Under the pieces are notes generated by a model. That model did no database searches. It was given only the letters and a program-made list of their open reading frames with translations, and was not told the DNA's origin. 64,000 nucleotides of DNA from Candidatus Epulonipiscioides gigas (lineage in GTDB: Bacteria; Bacillota; Clostridia; Lachnospirales; Cellulosilyticaceae): contig LJHE01000021.1 of NCBI GenBank assembly GCA_001983555.1, positions 1 to 64,000 of the forward strand. Direction: 5' to 3'. The stretch's first letter is position 1; every line of letters starts with the position of its first letter. Below are positions 45,613-54,842 of the stretch, in pieces. The position numbers were made by a program, and so were the translations under genes.

Positions 45613-46431
45613 TTAATTCGTATATAATGTGGACTTATTCCTAAATTGATTAGGGGTTAGTCCTTTTAACTTAACTTTAATTCTTTCATTATTATAATAA
45701 TTCATATATTTATCAATTGCAATAGTTAGTTCATCAATAGATTTATAAATATTTTCTTTATTATAAAACATTTCACTTTTCATAATGCCAAAAAAGCCTT
45801 CCATAAGTCCATTATCAATGCTATTTCCTTTTCTTGACATACTTTGAATAATTCCATAACTAGATAATACTTTTTGATAACTATTATGTTGATATTGCCA
45901 CCCTTGGTCTGAATGAAATACTAATCCACTATAATCAGCTTTATCTTTTAGAGCTTTTTCTAACATATCTTTTATTTGTTTTAAATCAGCTGTTTTTGAT
46001 ACATTGTATGAAACAATATATCTTCCATAAGCATCTAATATAGGTGATAAATAAAGTTTTTCACCCTTTAAATTAAATTCTGTTACATCTGTGAACCATT
46101 TTTGATTTGGTCCTGTAACTTCAAAATCTCGTTTAATATGATTATTTGCTATCTTACCAATAGTACCTTTATAAGAAGAATATTTACGTTTTCTTCTAGT
46201 TATTGCTAGTAGCCCTTCTTTCTTCATAAGTCTTAATACTTTTTTATGGTTTACATTAAAACCTCTATTTTTTAATTCAAGAGTTATTCTTCTATAACCA
46301 TATAACATCTTATTTTTAATAGCTATATCTTTTATCTCACTTATAATGTCAATATTTTTAATATCTTTATCCTGTCTATTTCTTATTTCATAGTAGGTTG
46401 AACGTGGTATCTTAGCTATCTTAAGAAGCAT
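45613..46431 (-). CDS. IS3-family transposase OrfB (DDE integrase domain)
   Basis: This 272-residue frame encodes the HTH_21 and rve integrase domains. Catalytic residues are seen in WFTDVTEF (D), FHSDQGWQY (D) and DNGLMEGFFG (E). The true product is probably an OrfAB fusion: -1 slippage on AAAAAAG continues into a frame reading VIIIDELRAKYPLKMLLK before the listed ATG. It performs copy-out/paste-in transposition in concert with OrfA. Confidence 0.9.
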   Translation of the reverse strand: MLLKIAKIPRSTYYEIRNRQDKDIKNIDIISEIKDIAIKNKMLYGYRRITLELKNRGFNVNHKKVLRLMKKEGLLAITRRKRKYSSYKGTIGKIANNHIKRDFEVTGPNQKWFTDVTEFNLKGEKLYLSPILDAYGRYIVSYNVSKTADLKQIKDMLEKALKDKADYSGLVFHSDQGWQYQHNSYQKVLSSYGIIQSMSRKGNSIDNGLMEGFFGIMKSEMFYNKENIYKSIDELTIAIDKYMNYYNNERIKVKLKGLTPNQFRNKSTLYTN

Positions 46432-46469
46432 TTTTAATGGGTATTTAGCTCTTAACTCATCAATTATTA

Positions 46470-46970
46470 TTACTTTTTGCTGTTTTGAGCAAGAGCTTTC
46501 AACTTTTTTAAATATTCATTCTCAGCTTTCAAATATAAAATTTCTTCTTTTAAATATAAATTTTCTTCTTTTACATTTTTTTCTATACTTTTTGGTGTAT
46601 TTGTAGCTTTAATAGTCTTTTTCATTGAGAAGCTCCTCTTATTATCTTTTTTAAGAGTATTCCCATTTTTTAGATAATATTTCACCCAGTTGCTTAAAAT
46701 GCTATCAGAACTAAATCCAAGTTCAATAGCTACTGACTTGATACTATCTCCATCTACTAAAATACGATTAATTGCTTGTTCTTTAAATTCGTCTAAATAT
46801 ATTTTTCTTTTTGTTGGTTTTACTATTTCTAATCCATGATAATCTATCAATCTAATTAAATATTTTATATCAGATTTATGAACTTTAAATCTACTAGATA
46901 TACTGTTGATAGTTTCACCTGTTTTTCTTCTAGTGTATATCTCTATTTTATTTTCATATGTCAACATCAC
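46470..46970 (-). CDS. IS3-family OrfA (helix-turn-helix protein)
   Basis: This 166-residue protein has two N-terminal helix-turn-helix segments (ETINSISSRFKVHKSDIKYLI and SIKSVAIELGFSSDSILSNWV) and a C-terminal leucine-zipper-like coil (LYLKEEILYLKAENEYLKKL). It binds the IS ends. The slippery AAAAAAG lies within the last codons (EYLKKLK), as in other IS3 members, allowing production of OrfAB. Confidence 0.87.
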   Translation of the reverse strand: MMLTYENKIEIYTRRKTGETINSISSRFKVHKSDIKYLIRLIDYHGLEIVKPTKRKIYLDEFKEQAINRILVDGDSIKSVAIELGFSSDSILSNWVKYYLKNGNTLKKDNKRSFSMKKTIKATNTPKSIEKNVKEENLYLKEEILYLKAENEYLKKLKALAQNSKK

Positions 46971-47009
46971 TTCACCCTTTATTTTGTCTGGATTTATGGG
47001 CTCAGTTCA

Positions 47010-47033
47010 AATTCTTGCTAAGTGTAATTAAAT
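47010..47033 (-). repeat. Repeat fragment G (left end, minus orientation)
   Basis: Read on the minus strand, TTTAATTACACTTAGCAAGAATT begins directly at the 3' end of the solute-binding-protein gene and is cut by the IS3 element. It is inverted relative to fragment F on the other side of the IS. Confidence 0.6.
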
Positions 47034-48680
47034 TTATCTATTTAAATATCTTGCATATGCCTCACTTGTAATTTTGGTAGCTTTTTCAATACCTAATGCT
47101 TCAATTTGTGTTATATATGCGTCCCATTCATCAAATGATGTATCTCCAACTATAAATTTCAAAGTCATTTCATCTGTATAAGTTGTAATATTTGTCATTA
47201 TACGATTTAAATCTCGAGCTTCAGAAATACTTGGCGTTATAAATGGAGATAATTCACCATCATTTACAGTATTATATGCCCAATTTTTCCAAGTCTCTAT
47301 TTTATCTGGATATGGAGCATATTGTTGCTCTTGATATTCATCTAATCTTCTTATAGCAAAATTAATTGCTTTATAACGTTCTTGTGCTGTTCCATAGTCA
47401 ACAGATGGGTTATTGGTCATAAATTCTGTTTGTACACGTTTGCCATCAACAATTTCAAATGTTGGAAACTCTTCAGTGCCAGGTCCCCATTCAGCAAGAT
47501 TTGCTGTATCAATATTATATAAGTAATCAATAAATTTAACTGCTTCAACAGGATTTTCACAAGTACTAGAAATTTGCATTCCAGAAAAACCAATTGCTCC
47601 TAAAATTTCACCAAATTTTACTGTGTCATCTTCCTCCTGTCTTGGATATGGTGCCCCTATAGCATAAAAGTCATCTATAATTGTTCCTCCTATAGCATTT
47701 ATAGTTGGAGCTTCCCAACATCCGCCAACCATAAATCCAGAGTGTCCAGCTTGAAATGTTTTTTGTGCAATATCTCTGCTAGTAGAAATAAAGTTTGGTG
47801 AGATATATCTTTTTTCATACCATTTATTCATAAGCATTAAATATTCTTTATATTCTGGTTGAATACGAGAATATGCTACTTTATTATTTTTATTTATGTA
47901 AAATCCATCACTTGGAACATCAAAAGCTGAAGCAAAAAGATTGGTTGTTTTAAAGATATAATCTGTAATAGTTGGTATGCCCAAAGGATGAGCAATTCCA
48001 TCATTTTGCATTACTTTAAAAACTGTTTCATAGTCTTCAATAGTTATTGGCATATCAAGACCATATTTATCAAGTAGGTCATCTCTTACATATAATCCAG
48101 TATGAATTCTACCATATAAATAATCACACTCTATAATATTTCCAAAGTTTATCATAGTTCCTGAATCACTTACAAGATCTCTTCCAACTCTATCAAGGTT
48201 TTGTATAGCCAATTCTTTAAAATTAGTTGCATATTGAGCAATTAAATCATTTGGATTTATGATAACCCCATCATTTATAGCTCCTTCTGTACCACCTGGA
48301 TAAGAGCTAAAATCATTAATAATAATATCTGGTAATTCTTGTGAAGCTATCATCGCATTAAAGAATGTGCCATCATCGTTTTGTGGAGGATGAATAAATT
48401 CTAAATTAATTCCTGTTTCTTCTTCCATAATCTTAATTACAGGATGCTCTGATAAATCTTTATAAACTTGAGCTGCTCCTGAATGTATAAAAGTATAAAT
48501 AGTAAGTGTTACATCATCTGTTGTAATAGGTAATGTATTTTTTTCAAGATTATAAGCCCCTAATACTTCTTTGAGAGAAGTATATTGTATTGTATCTTCA
48601 ATTGTTTCTTTTTGAGCACAAGCTCCTAAAATAGTTATAATAGGTAGTATATATAATAAACTTTTTAATCTTAATTTCAT
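47034..48680 (-). CDS. Extracellular sugar-type ABC transporter substrate-binding lipoprotein
   Basis: From ATG 48680 (AAAGGAG upstream) this is a 548-residue lipoprotein precursor: MKLRLKSLLYILPIITILGAC with lipobox ILGAC, then a type 1 periplasmic-binding fold of the LplA/YtcQ size class (about 550 residues). Segments like DNDGIAHPLGIPT, FQAGHSGFMVGGCWEAP and EAVKFIDYLYN are typical of family 1 solute-binding proteins. It would deliver an oligosaccharide to a membrane permease, but no permease genes are nearby. The stop codon is immediately followed by repeat fragment G and an IS3 element, which may have removed downstream genes. Confidence 0.82.
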   Translation of the reverse strand: MKLRLKSLLYILPIITILGACAQKETIEDTIQYTSLKEVLGAYNLEKNTLPITTDDVTLTIYTFIHSGAAQVYKDLSEHPVIKIMEEETGINLEFIHPPQNDDGTFFNAMIASQELPDIIINDFSSYPGGTEGAINDGVIINPNDLIAQYATNFKELAIQNLDRVGRDLVSDSGTMINFGNIIECDYLYGRIHTGLYVRDDLLDKYGLDMPITIEDYETVFKVMQNDGIAHPLGIPTITDYIFKTTNLFASAFDVPSDGFYINKNNKVAYSRIQPEYKEYLMLMNKWYEKRYISPNFISTSRDIAQKTFQAGHSGFMVGGCWEAPTINAIGGTIIDDFYAIGAPYPRQEEDDTVKFGEILGAIGFSGMQISSTCENPVEAVKFIDYLYNIDTANLAEWGPGTEEFPTFEIVDGKRVQTEFMTNNPSVDYGTAQERYKAINFAIRRLDEYQEQQYAPYPDKIETWKNWAYNTVNDGELSPFITPSISEARDLNRIMTNITTYTDEMTLKFIVGDTSFDEWDAYITQIEALGIEKATKITSEAYARYLNR

Positions 48681-48780
48681 AATAGCTCCTTTTTTATTCA
48701 CGCCATAAAAGCGTATGTACTCCATCAAAACATCTTATTATTTTGATAAACTGTGCAAATTTTACTATACTTTTAATTTG

Positions 48781-48825
48781 AAAAAGCCTATTCATCCCAG
48801 GACTTTAGTCCTGGATGTTTTCGGC
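48781..48825 (-). terminator. Terminator-like hairpin after the ECF S-component gene
   Basis: CCAGGACT/AGTCCTGG (48797-48804 and 48807-48814), with outer GCC/GGC pairs, is followed on the minus strand by TTTTT. The form (GCC...ATCCCAGGACT...) also resembles right ends of IS200/IS605 elements, so a recruited transposon end is possible. Confidence 0.6.
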
Positions 48826-48840
48826 TACTAGATTTACTAT

Positions 48841-49461
48841 TTATTCTAATTTAAAATTATTTTTAAAAATAATTCTGAGAATTTTACAAACCATACTAAC
48901 AATAATAGCTGCAATAATGGCTTCAGGCACTCCTTGTGTACCAACAATTCCTATGATGAAACCAAATAAAGCAGATGTTTCTTTTCCAATAGCATTAGCA
49001 TATGGTTCGGCAAAGAAAATATAAATCATAGACATAACGAAGATTGTATTTGTGAGCGAACCAACAACGCCTGCAATAGCATATTTTAAAGTATCTTTTA
49101 ACTTATATTTTGTACATATTGCATATGCATAGTAACTAAATACTCCAATTAAAATTCTTGGAACAACAGCAATTATAATGCTATAAAAATTTCCAGACAT
49201 TCCTCCAATGGTTACAAACGGAGAAAATACAAATGAAGTTAGCGTTGGTGCTATAGTGGAACGAAGTATTGACAACAGTCCAAAAGCTAAGCCGAGAATT
49301 CCACCACCTATCGGGCCTAAAAATATTGCTCCAATGATGACAGGAATATGTGATGTCGTGGCGTTCATAAATCCTAACGGAATGAAGCCGAGGGGGGTAA
49401 AAAAGAGTAATGCTTCAACTGCAAGCAATACACCAAGAAGAGTTAGTGCTTTTGTTTTCAT
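48841..49461 (-). CDS. ECF transporter S component (PanT-like membrane protein)
   Basis: This 206-residue protein has six hydrophobic helices and the ECF S-component pattern: an N-terminal small-residue helix (LLGVLLAVEALL), HIPVIIGAIFLGPIGGGILGLAFG (about 38-62) and a C-terminal helix ending in a basic tail. The HIPVIIGA and GPIGG motifs are typical of pantothenate/vitamin S components. It would bind one vitamin and dock on the EcfT-EcfA1-EcfA2 module (ATPases at 3150-4840). The promoter lies at 49514-49541 on the minus strand, with a short leader and strong SD (AGGAGG). Confidence 0.82.
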   Translation of the reverse strand: MKTKALTLLGVLLAVEALLFFTPLGFIPLGFMNATTSHIPVIIGAIFLGPIGGGILGLAFGLLSILRSTIAPTLTSFVFSPFVTIGGMSGNFYSIIIAVVPRILIGVFSYYAYAICTKYKLKDTLKYAIAGVVGSLTNTIFVMSMIYIFFAEPYANAIGKETSALFGFIIGIVGTQGVPEAIIAAIIVSMVCKILRIIFKNNFKLE

Positions 49462-49513
49462 ATAAATCCTCCTAACTATCGCCCTATAAAAGGTGCAATG
49501 TTTTAATAATATG

Positions 49514-49541
49514 ATTATATCAAAAAAATATATTTTGTAAA
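49514..49541 (-). promoter_or_regulatory. Promoter of the ECF S-component gene
   Basis: On the minus strand TTTACA (49536-49541) and TATAAT (49514-49519) are 16 bp apart. The leader is about 45 nt; no riboswitch consensus could be fitted to it. Confidence 0.6.
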
Positions 49542-49936
49542 TAATTTAATAATTATTTTTTTAGTGATATAATTAGCATCTTTAAAGAAATGAAGATAAT
49601 TATATTAGAGATGACCACCAAAATTTTAAAATTAGTAAATGAGCTCAAATATTTAATAGTTGAAAATGTATATAGATAACATGCAATTATTGGTATTTTT
49701 ATATTAATTTTGAAATTTTATAATATTAGTTAAAATGTATCAAAAATTAAAAAATTTAGTTACCAATAGAATAGATATTAAATAAAAAAACTAGCTAATT
49801 TTACTCAGTTTTTACAAAATTTTGTTTTAAAATATAATAAGAAGTATCTAAAAGCATTAATATAGAACGAAAAAATTATATGCAAAAAAGAAAAATGTTA
49901 TAAAATCAGTATAATATATTAGAAGATACTTTAATT

Positions 49937-50110
49937 ATGCTATTTAAAGCTATTGATAATTTGCCGATATTTAATTATATACTGTTATCTTTAGCTATTT
50001 TTTTCCATTTTTTTTGGTGTAAAGACAAAACCTAAGTTATTATTTTAGAACGAGAAGAATATCAAAAATTTAAAAATAGATATAAAAAAACTCTAATATC
50101 TGAAAATTGA
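49937..50110 (+). pseudogene. Decayed small membrane-protein gene
   Basis: The 49542-50260 gap has no intact gene. A 32-codon frame with a hydrophobic helix (MLFKAIDNLPIFNYILLSLA...) at 49937-50035 is followed, in another frame, by a gene-like tail (EREEYQKFKNRYKKTLISEN, stop at about 50108). Together they look like a frameshifted or partly deleted membrane-protein gene. The rest of the gap is AT-rich with stops in all frames. Confidence 0.3.
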
Positions 50111-50260
50111 AGAACATATAGCTGCTAGAGTTTGAGTTCAAAAAGGCTAAATACTACTGATTACTTTTTTTATAAGAGCAATTAACTTTTTTTCTATATT
50201 TAGTGATAAAACACGTTGAATATATGTTATAATAAAAATAAAATAAGAAAGGGGTAAGAT

Positions 50261-51121
50261 ATGGATTTTTTTCAATCCGTGCTAGAACAAATTTCATTTT
50301 TTAAAATACCTCAGATAGAACTTAAAGATATAATTGATATTTCAATAGTAACATTTGGAATTTATAAAATTATAATGTGGATAAAAGATACAAGGACCTG
50401 GGCAGTTTTTAAGGGTGTTGTTATAATTTTATTTTTTTCTGTGCTTTCATATTTATTAGATCTTCATACATTATCCTATATAATAAAAAGTACAGTTACA
50501 GTTGGAACTATTGCAATTATTATTTTATTTCAACCAGAACTTAGAAGAGCTCTCGAGCAATTAGGTCAAGGAAATTTTTGGGGAAATAGTTTAATTAGTG
50601 ACAAAGAAAGTCAAGAATTAAATGATGAGTCTATATCTGACATAGTAAAAGCCACTATGCAAATGGCGAAAGTAAAAACAGGAGCATTAATTGTAATAGA
50701 AAGTACCACTATGTTAGGAGATTTTAAGAGAACAGGTATTACAATAGATGCTAGAATAAGCTCACAATTACTTATAAATATTTTTGAAAAAAATACTCCT
50801 TTACATGATGGAGCAGTTATAATCTCTAAAAATAGAATAGATGCTGCAACTTGTTTTTTACCTCTTAGTGACAGCTTGACTATAACTAAAGACTTGGGAA
50901 CAAGACATAGAGCGGCTATTGGAGTAACAGAACAAACAGATGCAGTTGTAATTGTTGTGTCTGAAGAAACAGGAACTATTTCTTATGTACGTAATGGTAG
51001 AATAAAAAGAAATTTAAATGAAGAAAGTCTTGAAAAAATTTTAGGAATAGATGTAAAAAGGAAAGTCAAATCAAAGAAAATCAAGTTATGGAAAGGAAAG
51101 ATTAAAAATGAAACATCATAA
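50261..51121 (+). CDS. cdaA: Diadenylate cyclase CdaA (DacA)
   Basis: This 286-residue protein has three N-terminal membrane helices (about residues 25-100) and a DisA_N cyclase domain with the catalytic DGA (HDGAVII, about residue 183) and RHR (TRHRAAIG, about residue 216) motifs. It makes cyclic di-AMP from two ATP at the membrane. It overlaps cdaR by 14 bp. CdaA, CdaR and GlmM physically interact in other Firmicutes, linking c-di-AMP to wall-precursor synthesis. The SD AAGGGG precedes the ATG. Confidence 0.95.
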   Translation: MDFFQSVLEQISFFKIPQIELKDIIDISIVTFGIYKIIMWIKDTRTWAVFKGVVIILFFSVLSYLLDLHTLSYIIKSTVTVGTIAIIILFQPELRRALEQLGQGNFWGNSLISDKESQELNDESISDIVKATMQMAKVKTGALIVIESTTMLGDFKRTGITIDARISSQLLINIFEKNTPLHDGAVIISKNRIDAATCFLPLSDSLTITKDLGTRHRAAIGVTEQTDAVVIVVSEETGTISYVRNGRIKRNLNEESLEKILGIDVKRKVKSKKIKLWKGKIKNETS

Positions 51122-52448
51122 CTTACATTGGAAACTGCTTTCTTTGTTATTAGCAGGATTTTCTTGGTTACTAGTAATAAACATTCAAAATCCTGTTGTT
51201 ACAGAAGATATTAAAAATTTAAAAATAGCTATTAAAGGTCTTAATCAATTAGAAGGAAAGGGACATGTAATAAAAGATGAGCATAAACTTAATAATTTAA
51301 CAGTAGATATTCAAATTAAAGGTCAGCGACTTGACATTGAAAATTTTTTATTAGAAGATTTGGATGCTGTTGTTGCATATATTGATCTTGCTCCATATGT
51401 TCCAGAATTAATTGATAATGCAGGAATAACAGAGCGTCTAGTAAAAGTTGAATTAGATAATATTCCAGATGAAATTGTAGTGGAAGAGCAAGAACCATCA
51501 GATGTATATATAACATTTGAATCGGAAAAAAGTGAAACATTTGATATTATCTATAATATAAATGGAAAAGAAGATAGTCAATATATGACTCTTGATCCTA
51601 TTATTAAAACAAGAGAAGTTGAAATAGTAGGACCTGAAAGTGTAATTGATATAATAAAAAATGTAATAGTGGATATCAATATAAATGATTTTGCTCAAGA
51701 TCTTATTGTTATGGATTTACCTATTTTTATTTATGATAAAGATGGTAAAGAAGTTACTGGTGTTGAAAAATCCATAAATTATGTAGAAGTTATATTACCA
51801 ATTGGCAAGAAAAAAATTGTTCCTTTAGAAGCAGATTTTAATGGTGCTTTACCAACAGGATACACTCATACAAATACTATTATTACTCCTAAAGAAATCA
51901 CCATTGTTGGAAAGGAAGAAATAATTGATAATATTAGCTCTATAAAACTTAATAGCATTTTTCTTAGTAATATAATTGAAAATACTACAAAGCAAGTGGA
52001 TTTTATATTGCCAAAAGGCGTTGAATGTATCGATAAAATAGATCAAAAAGCTGTAGTAACCATTGAAGTACAAAAAACTAATATGTATGATTTTCCTATA
52101 AAATTAAAAGATTTAGATTTGGAGATATTAGGAGCAACTGATAAAATTACTTATGAAATTTTAGATAGTGACTTTGTATTAAAGCTCAGTGGAACAGCAG
52201 AAGCTCTGTTAGAATTTGAAGTATCTGATTTATCTGCAAAATTAGATTTATCAAATCTTAGCGCAGGCAAACATTCAGTACCTTTAGAGCTACCAGAACT
52301 AGAAGAATTAGAAGTTATTTCTCCTATAAGATTAGATGTAATAATTAATGAAGTTGTACCAGACAAATTTTATGTGGATCCTGCATATATAGATCCTGTG
52401 CATATTGACAAAAAAACAGTTGGTATTGAAACGAATGATTATAACTAG
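51108..52448 (+). CDS. cdaR: CdaA regulatory protein CdaR (YbbR-domain protein)
   Basis: This 446-residue protein has one N-terminal transmembrane helix (LLSLLLAGFSWLLVINIQNP, about 8-27) and four YbbR repeats of about 80-90 residues, each with hallmarks like VDIQIKGQ, VEIVGPESVID and ITIVGKEEIID. It sits outside the cell and modulates CdaA through the membrane helix. The C-terminal tail is acidic. Coupled to cdaA by overlap. Confidence 0.92.
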   Translation: MKHHNLHWKLLSLLLAGFSWLLVINIQNPVVTEDIKNLKIAIKGLNQLEGKGHVIKDEHKLNNLTVDIQIKGQRLDIENFLLEDLDAVVAYIDLAPYVPELIDNAGITERLVKVELDNIPDEIVVEEQEPSDVYITFESEKSETFDIIYNINGKEDSQYMTLDPIIKTREVEIVGPESVIDIIKNVIVDININDFAQDLIVMDLPIFIYDKDGKEVTGVEKSINYVEVILPIGKKKIVPLEADFNGALPTGYTHTNTIITPKEITIVGKEEIIDNISSIKLNSIFLSNIIENTTKQVDFILPKGVECIDKIDQKAVVTIEVQKTNMYDFPIKLKDLDLEILGATDKITYEILDSDFVLKLSGTAEALLEFEVSDLSAKLDLSNLSAGKHSVPLELPELEELEVISPIRLDVIINEVVPDKFYVDPAYIDPVHIDKKTVGIETNDYN

Positions 52449-52465
52449 AAAGGAAAAATAAAATA

Positions 52466-52786
52466 ATGACAAATATATCAGATTGTCCTGTAGAAACAAC
52501 CATAGCTCTTATAGGGAGTAAGTGGAAAGTGCTTATAATTCGTGATTTATTTGATGGGACAAAAAGATTTAATGAACTAAAAAGAAATCTCCGTGGGATA
52601 TCTCAAAAAGTATTAACTACTCAACTTAGAGATCTGGAAAAAGGTAATTTAATTGCACGAAAAGTATATCCAGAAGTACCTCTTAAAGTTGAATATAGTT
52701 TAACAGATATTGGAAAGAGCTTAGGACCTGTTTTAGAAGCTCTTGCAAAATGGGGTAAAGAATATAGAAAAAATTTTGATTATTAA
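52466..52786 (+). CDS. HxlR-family winged-helix transcriptional regulator
   Basis: This 106-residue protein has the HxlR signature: CPVETTIALIGSKWKVLIIRDL (Cys at residue 7), FNELKRNLRGISQKVLTTQLRDLE recognition helix region, and the wing (VYPEVPLKVEYSLT). HxlR proteins often sense aldehydes or oxidants through the conserved N-terminal Cys. It lies between cdaR and glmM, 17 bp after cdaR, which is an uncommon insertion in this operon. Confidence 0.85.
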   Translation: MTNISDCPVETTIALIGSKWKVLIIRDLFDGTKRFNELKRNLRGISQKVLTTQLRDLEKGNLIARKVYPEVPLKVEYSLTDIGKSLGPVLEALAKWGKEYRKNFDY

Positions 52787-52809
52787 AATCATAAACATAT
52801 ACAAGTCGA

Positions 52810-52838
52810 TTGACATATAATGTAAATTGTATTTATAT
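52810..52838 (+). promoter_or_regulatory. Possible promoter upstream of glmM
   Basis: TTGACA (52810-52815), 17 bp, TTATAT (52833-52838). The start point would lie about 12 nt before the glmM ATG, so the leader would barely contain the SD. A TATAAT at 52816-52821 is an alternative -10 without a good -35. Confidence 0.4.
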
Positions 52839-52856
52839 TTATGGGGAGGAACAGAG

Positions 52857-54203
52857 ATGGGAAAATTATTTGGGACAGATGGAGTTCGTGGTATAGCAAA
52901 TTTAGAATTAACTGGAAATTTAGCTTTCCAGTTAGGGCAAGCAGGTGCATATGTTTTAACAAAGGAAACGCATAAACAACCCAAAATATTAGTTGCACGA
53001 GATACTAGAATTTCAGGGCTTATGCTTGAATCTGCTCTTGTAGCTGGAATTTGTAGTATGGGAGCTAAAGCAATTTGTATTGGAGTAGTTCCAACACCCG
53101 CAGTAGCATTTTTAATTAGAAAACTTGGGGTTGATGCTGGAGTTATGATATCAGCTTCCCATAATCCTGTTGAATTTAATGGAATAAAATTTTTTAATAA
53201 TGAAGGATATAAATTAAGAGATGAATTAGAAGATGAGATAGAAGCTCTTTTAAAAGATAATAATAGTCTTTCTTTACCAATTGGTTCAAAAATTGGAACT
53301 TGGGAAATCAAAGAAGATGTTTTGGATTTATATGTTGATTTTTTATGTGACACTATTCCAAGTGACTTAGGCGGATTAAGAGTTTTATTAGATTGTGCAA
53401 ATGGAGCATCATCAAAAGTTGCTCCAATGGTTTTAAAAAAACTTGGAGCAGAAATAGAAGTCATTCACAATAAACCAAATGGTTTGAATATAAATCAAAA
53501 ATGTGGCTCAACACATTTGGGTGATTTAAGTCGTCAAGTGGTTGGAAGAAAAATGCAAATTGGAATAGCCTTTGACGGCGATGCAGATAGATGTCTTGCT
53601 GTTGATGAAAATGGTAATTTAGTTGATGGCGACCAAATAATGAGCATTATAGGGTTAGATATGAAAAATGATGATAAATTAGCCAATAATACTATTGTTG
53701 CAACAGTTATGAGCAATCTAGGATTTAAAATTATGTGTGAAGAAAATGATATTAATCTTGAATGTACTCAAGTGGGAGATAGATATGTGCTTGAAAATAT
53801 GTTAGAAAATAAGCATAATCTTGGTGGAGAGCAATCAGGTCACGTAATTTTTCTTGATTATAACACAACAGGAGATGGTTTGCTAACTGCTATTCAACTT
53901 TTATATGTTATTAAAAAAACAGGAAAAAAATTATCAGAACTCTCTTCTATTATGAAATTATATCCACAAGTTCTAAAAAATGCTAAAGTAACTAATAAGA
54001 AAAAATATTCTTATAATGAAGATATAGAAATTCAAGCATTAATTAAAAAAGCAGAAACTGAATTTTGTGGAAAAGGTAGAGTTTTAATACGTCCATCTGG
54101 TACCGAACCACTTGTACGTGTAATGATTGAAGGAGAAAATCAAAAATTAATTGAAGATTGGGCAAATAAAATTTCACAACTTATCGAAAAAAATTTAAAT
54201 TAA
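52857..54203 (+). CDS. glmM: Phosphoglucosamine mutase
   Basis: From ATG 52857 (GGGGAGG upstream) the protein is 448 residues. It converts glucosamine-6-P to glucosamine-1-P for peptidoglycan precursors. Motifs: GTDGVRG (residues 6-12), the phosphoserine loop ISASHNP (about 100), metal-binding DGDADR (about 240), GEQSGH (about 325) and RPSGTEP (about 410). The cdaA-cdaR-glmM order is conserved in Firmicutes. Confidence 0.95.
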   Translation: MGKLFGTDGVRGIANLELTGNLAFQLGQAGAYVLTKETHKQPKILVARDTRISGLMLESALVAGICSMGAKAICIGVVPTPAVAFLIRKLGVDAGVMISASHNPVEFNGIKFFNNEGYKLRDELEDEIEALLKDNNSLSLPIGSKIGTWEIKEDVLDLYVDFLCDTIPSDLGGLRVLLDCANGASSKVAPMVLKKLGAEIEVIHNKPNGLNINQKCGSTHLGDLSRQVVGRKMQIGIAFDGDADRCLAVDENGNLVDGDQIMSIIGLDMKNDDKLANNTIVATVMSNLGFKIMCEENDINLECTQVGDRYVLENMLENKHNLGGEQSGHVIFLDYNTTGDGLLTAIQLLYVIKKTGKKLSELSSIMKLYPQVLKNAKVTNKKKYSYNEDIEIQALIKKAETEFCGKGRVLIRPSGTEPLVRVMIEGENQKLIEDWANKISQLIEKNLN

Positions 54204-54286
54204 AAAAGCGAGTTATTAGTAAAAAATATAGACAAGAGCAATCAAATAGTATATATTATAACCATAAAAAGAATGAGGTGGTTATA

Positions 54287-54790
54287 TTGGAACGACATTA
54301 CAAACCAAATGAGTTTGCTAAATTATTGAATGTATCAGTTTTAACGCTACAAAGATGGGATAGGCTGGGTAAATTAAAAGCATTTAGAACACCAACTGAT
54401 AGGCGTTATTATACTCATAATCAATATTTAGAGTATACAGGGTTGAAAACAGACATAAAAAAAAGAAAAGGTAAGACTGTAATTTATGCAAGAGTATCTA
54501 AAACAAGTCAAAAATATGATTTAAACAATCAAATAAAATTTCTACAAGACTACATGAATACAAAAGGGTTAATAGTAGATGAGATAGTCGAAGATTATGG
54601 AAGCAACTTAAATTATAACAGACAAAAATGGAACAAACTGTTAGATGAGTGTATTTTAGGTGAAGTGGAAACTATTGTAATATCTCATAAAGATAGATTT
54701 GTTAGGTTTGGGTATGACTGTTTTGAAAGACTTTTATTTAAATTTGGTGTTAATATTATAGTTGTAAATAACGAAAAAGTTTCGCTTTAA
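54287..54790 (+). CDS. IS607-type serine recombinase TnpA, C-terminally truncated
   Basis: From TTG 54287 (GAGGTGG upstream) the protein is 167 residues: a MerR-like helix-turn-helix (YKPNEFAKLLNVSVLTLQRWD) then a serine resolvase domain (VIYARVSKTSQK with catalytic Ser, DRFVRFG). Full-length IS607 TnpA is about 190-215 residues and continues past VVNNEK with a helix of about 35 residues that is missing here. No tnpB follows. It is either a decayed IS607 remnant or a recombinase without its C-terminal helix. Confidence 0.85.
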   Translation: MERHYKPNEFAKLLNVSVLTLQRWDRLGKLKAFRTPTDRRYYTHNQYLEYTGLKTDIKKRKGKTVIYARVSKTSQKYDLNNQIKFLQDYMNTKGLIVDEIVEDYGSNLNYNRQKWNKLLDECILGEVETIVISHKDRFVRFGYDCFERLLFKFGVNIIVVNNEKVSL

Positions 54791-54842
54791 AACGAAAATT
54801 TTCAAGGAAATATGAGAGATTGAAAAAAAGGAGCTTTTAACA

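Larger units (their letters stand above)
45584..47009 (-). mobile_element. IS3-family insertion sequence (IS150-like)
   Basis: This 1426-bp element has imperfect terminal inverted repeats beginning TGAACGGAACCC (left) and TGAACTGAGCCC (right, read inward). It holds orfA and orfB on the minus strand with an A6G slippery heptamer at 46503-46509 for -1 frameshifting. Both frames are open and look active. No direct target duplication is seen at the flanks (CCTCTA against ATTCTT). Both flanks are left ends of the hairpin repeat family in opposite orientations. Confidence 0.88.

Noticed and set aside
49462-49506. Short leader upstream of the ECF S-component gene as a preQ1-type riboswitch
   Set aside because: The length is right, but the stem and A-rich tail of the preQ1-I consensus do not fit; only two G-C pairs form.
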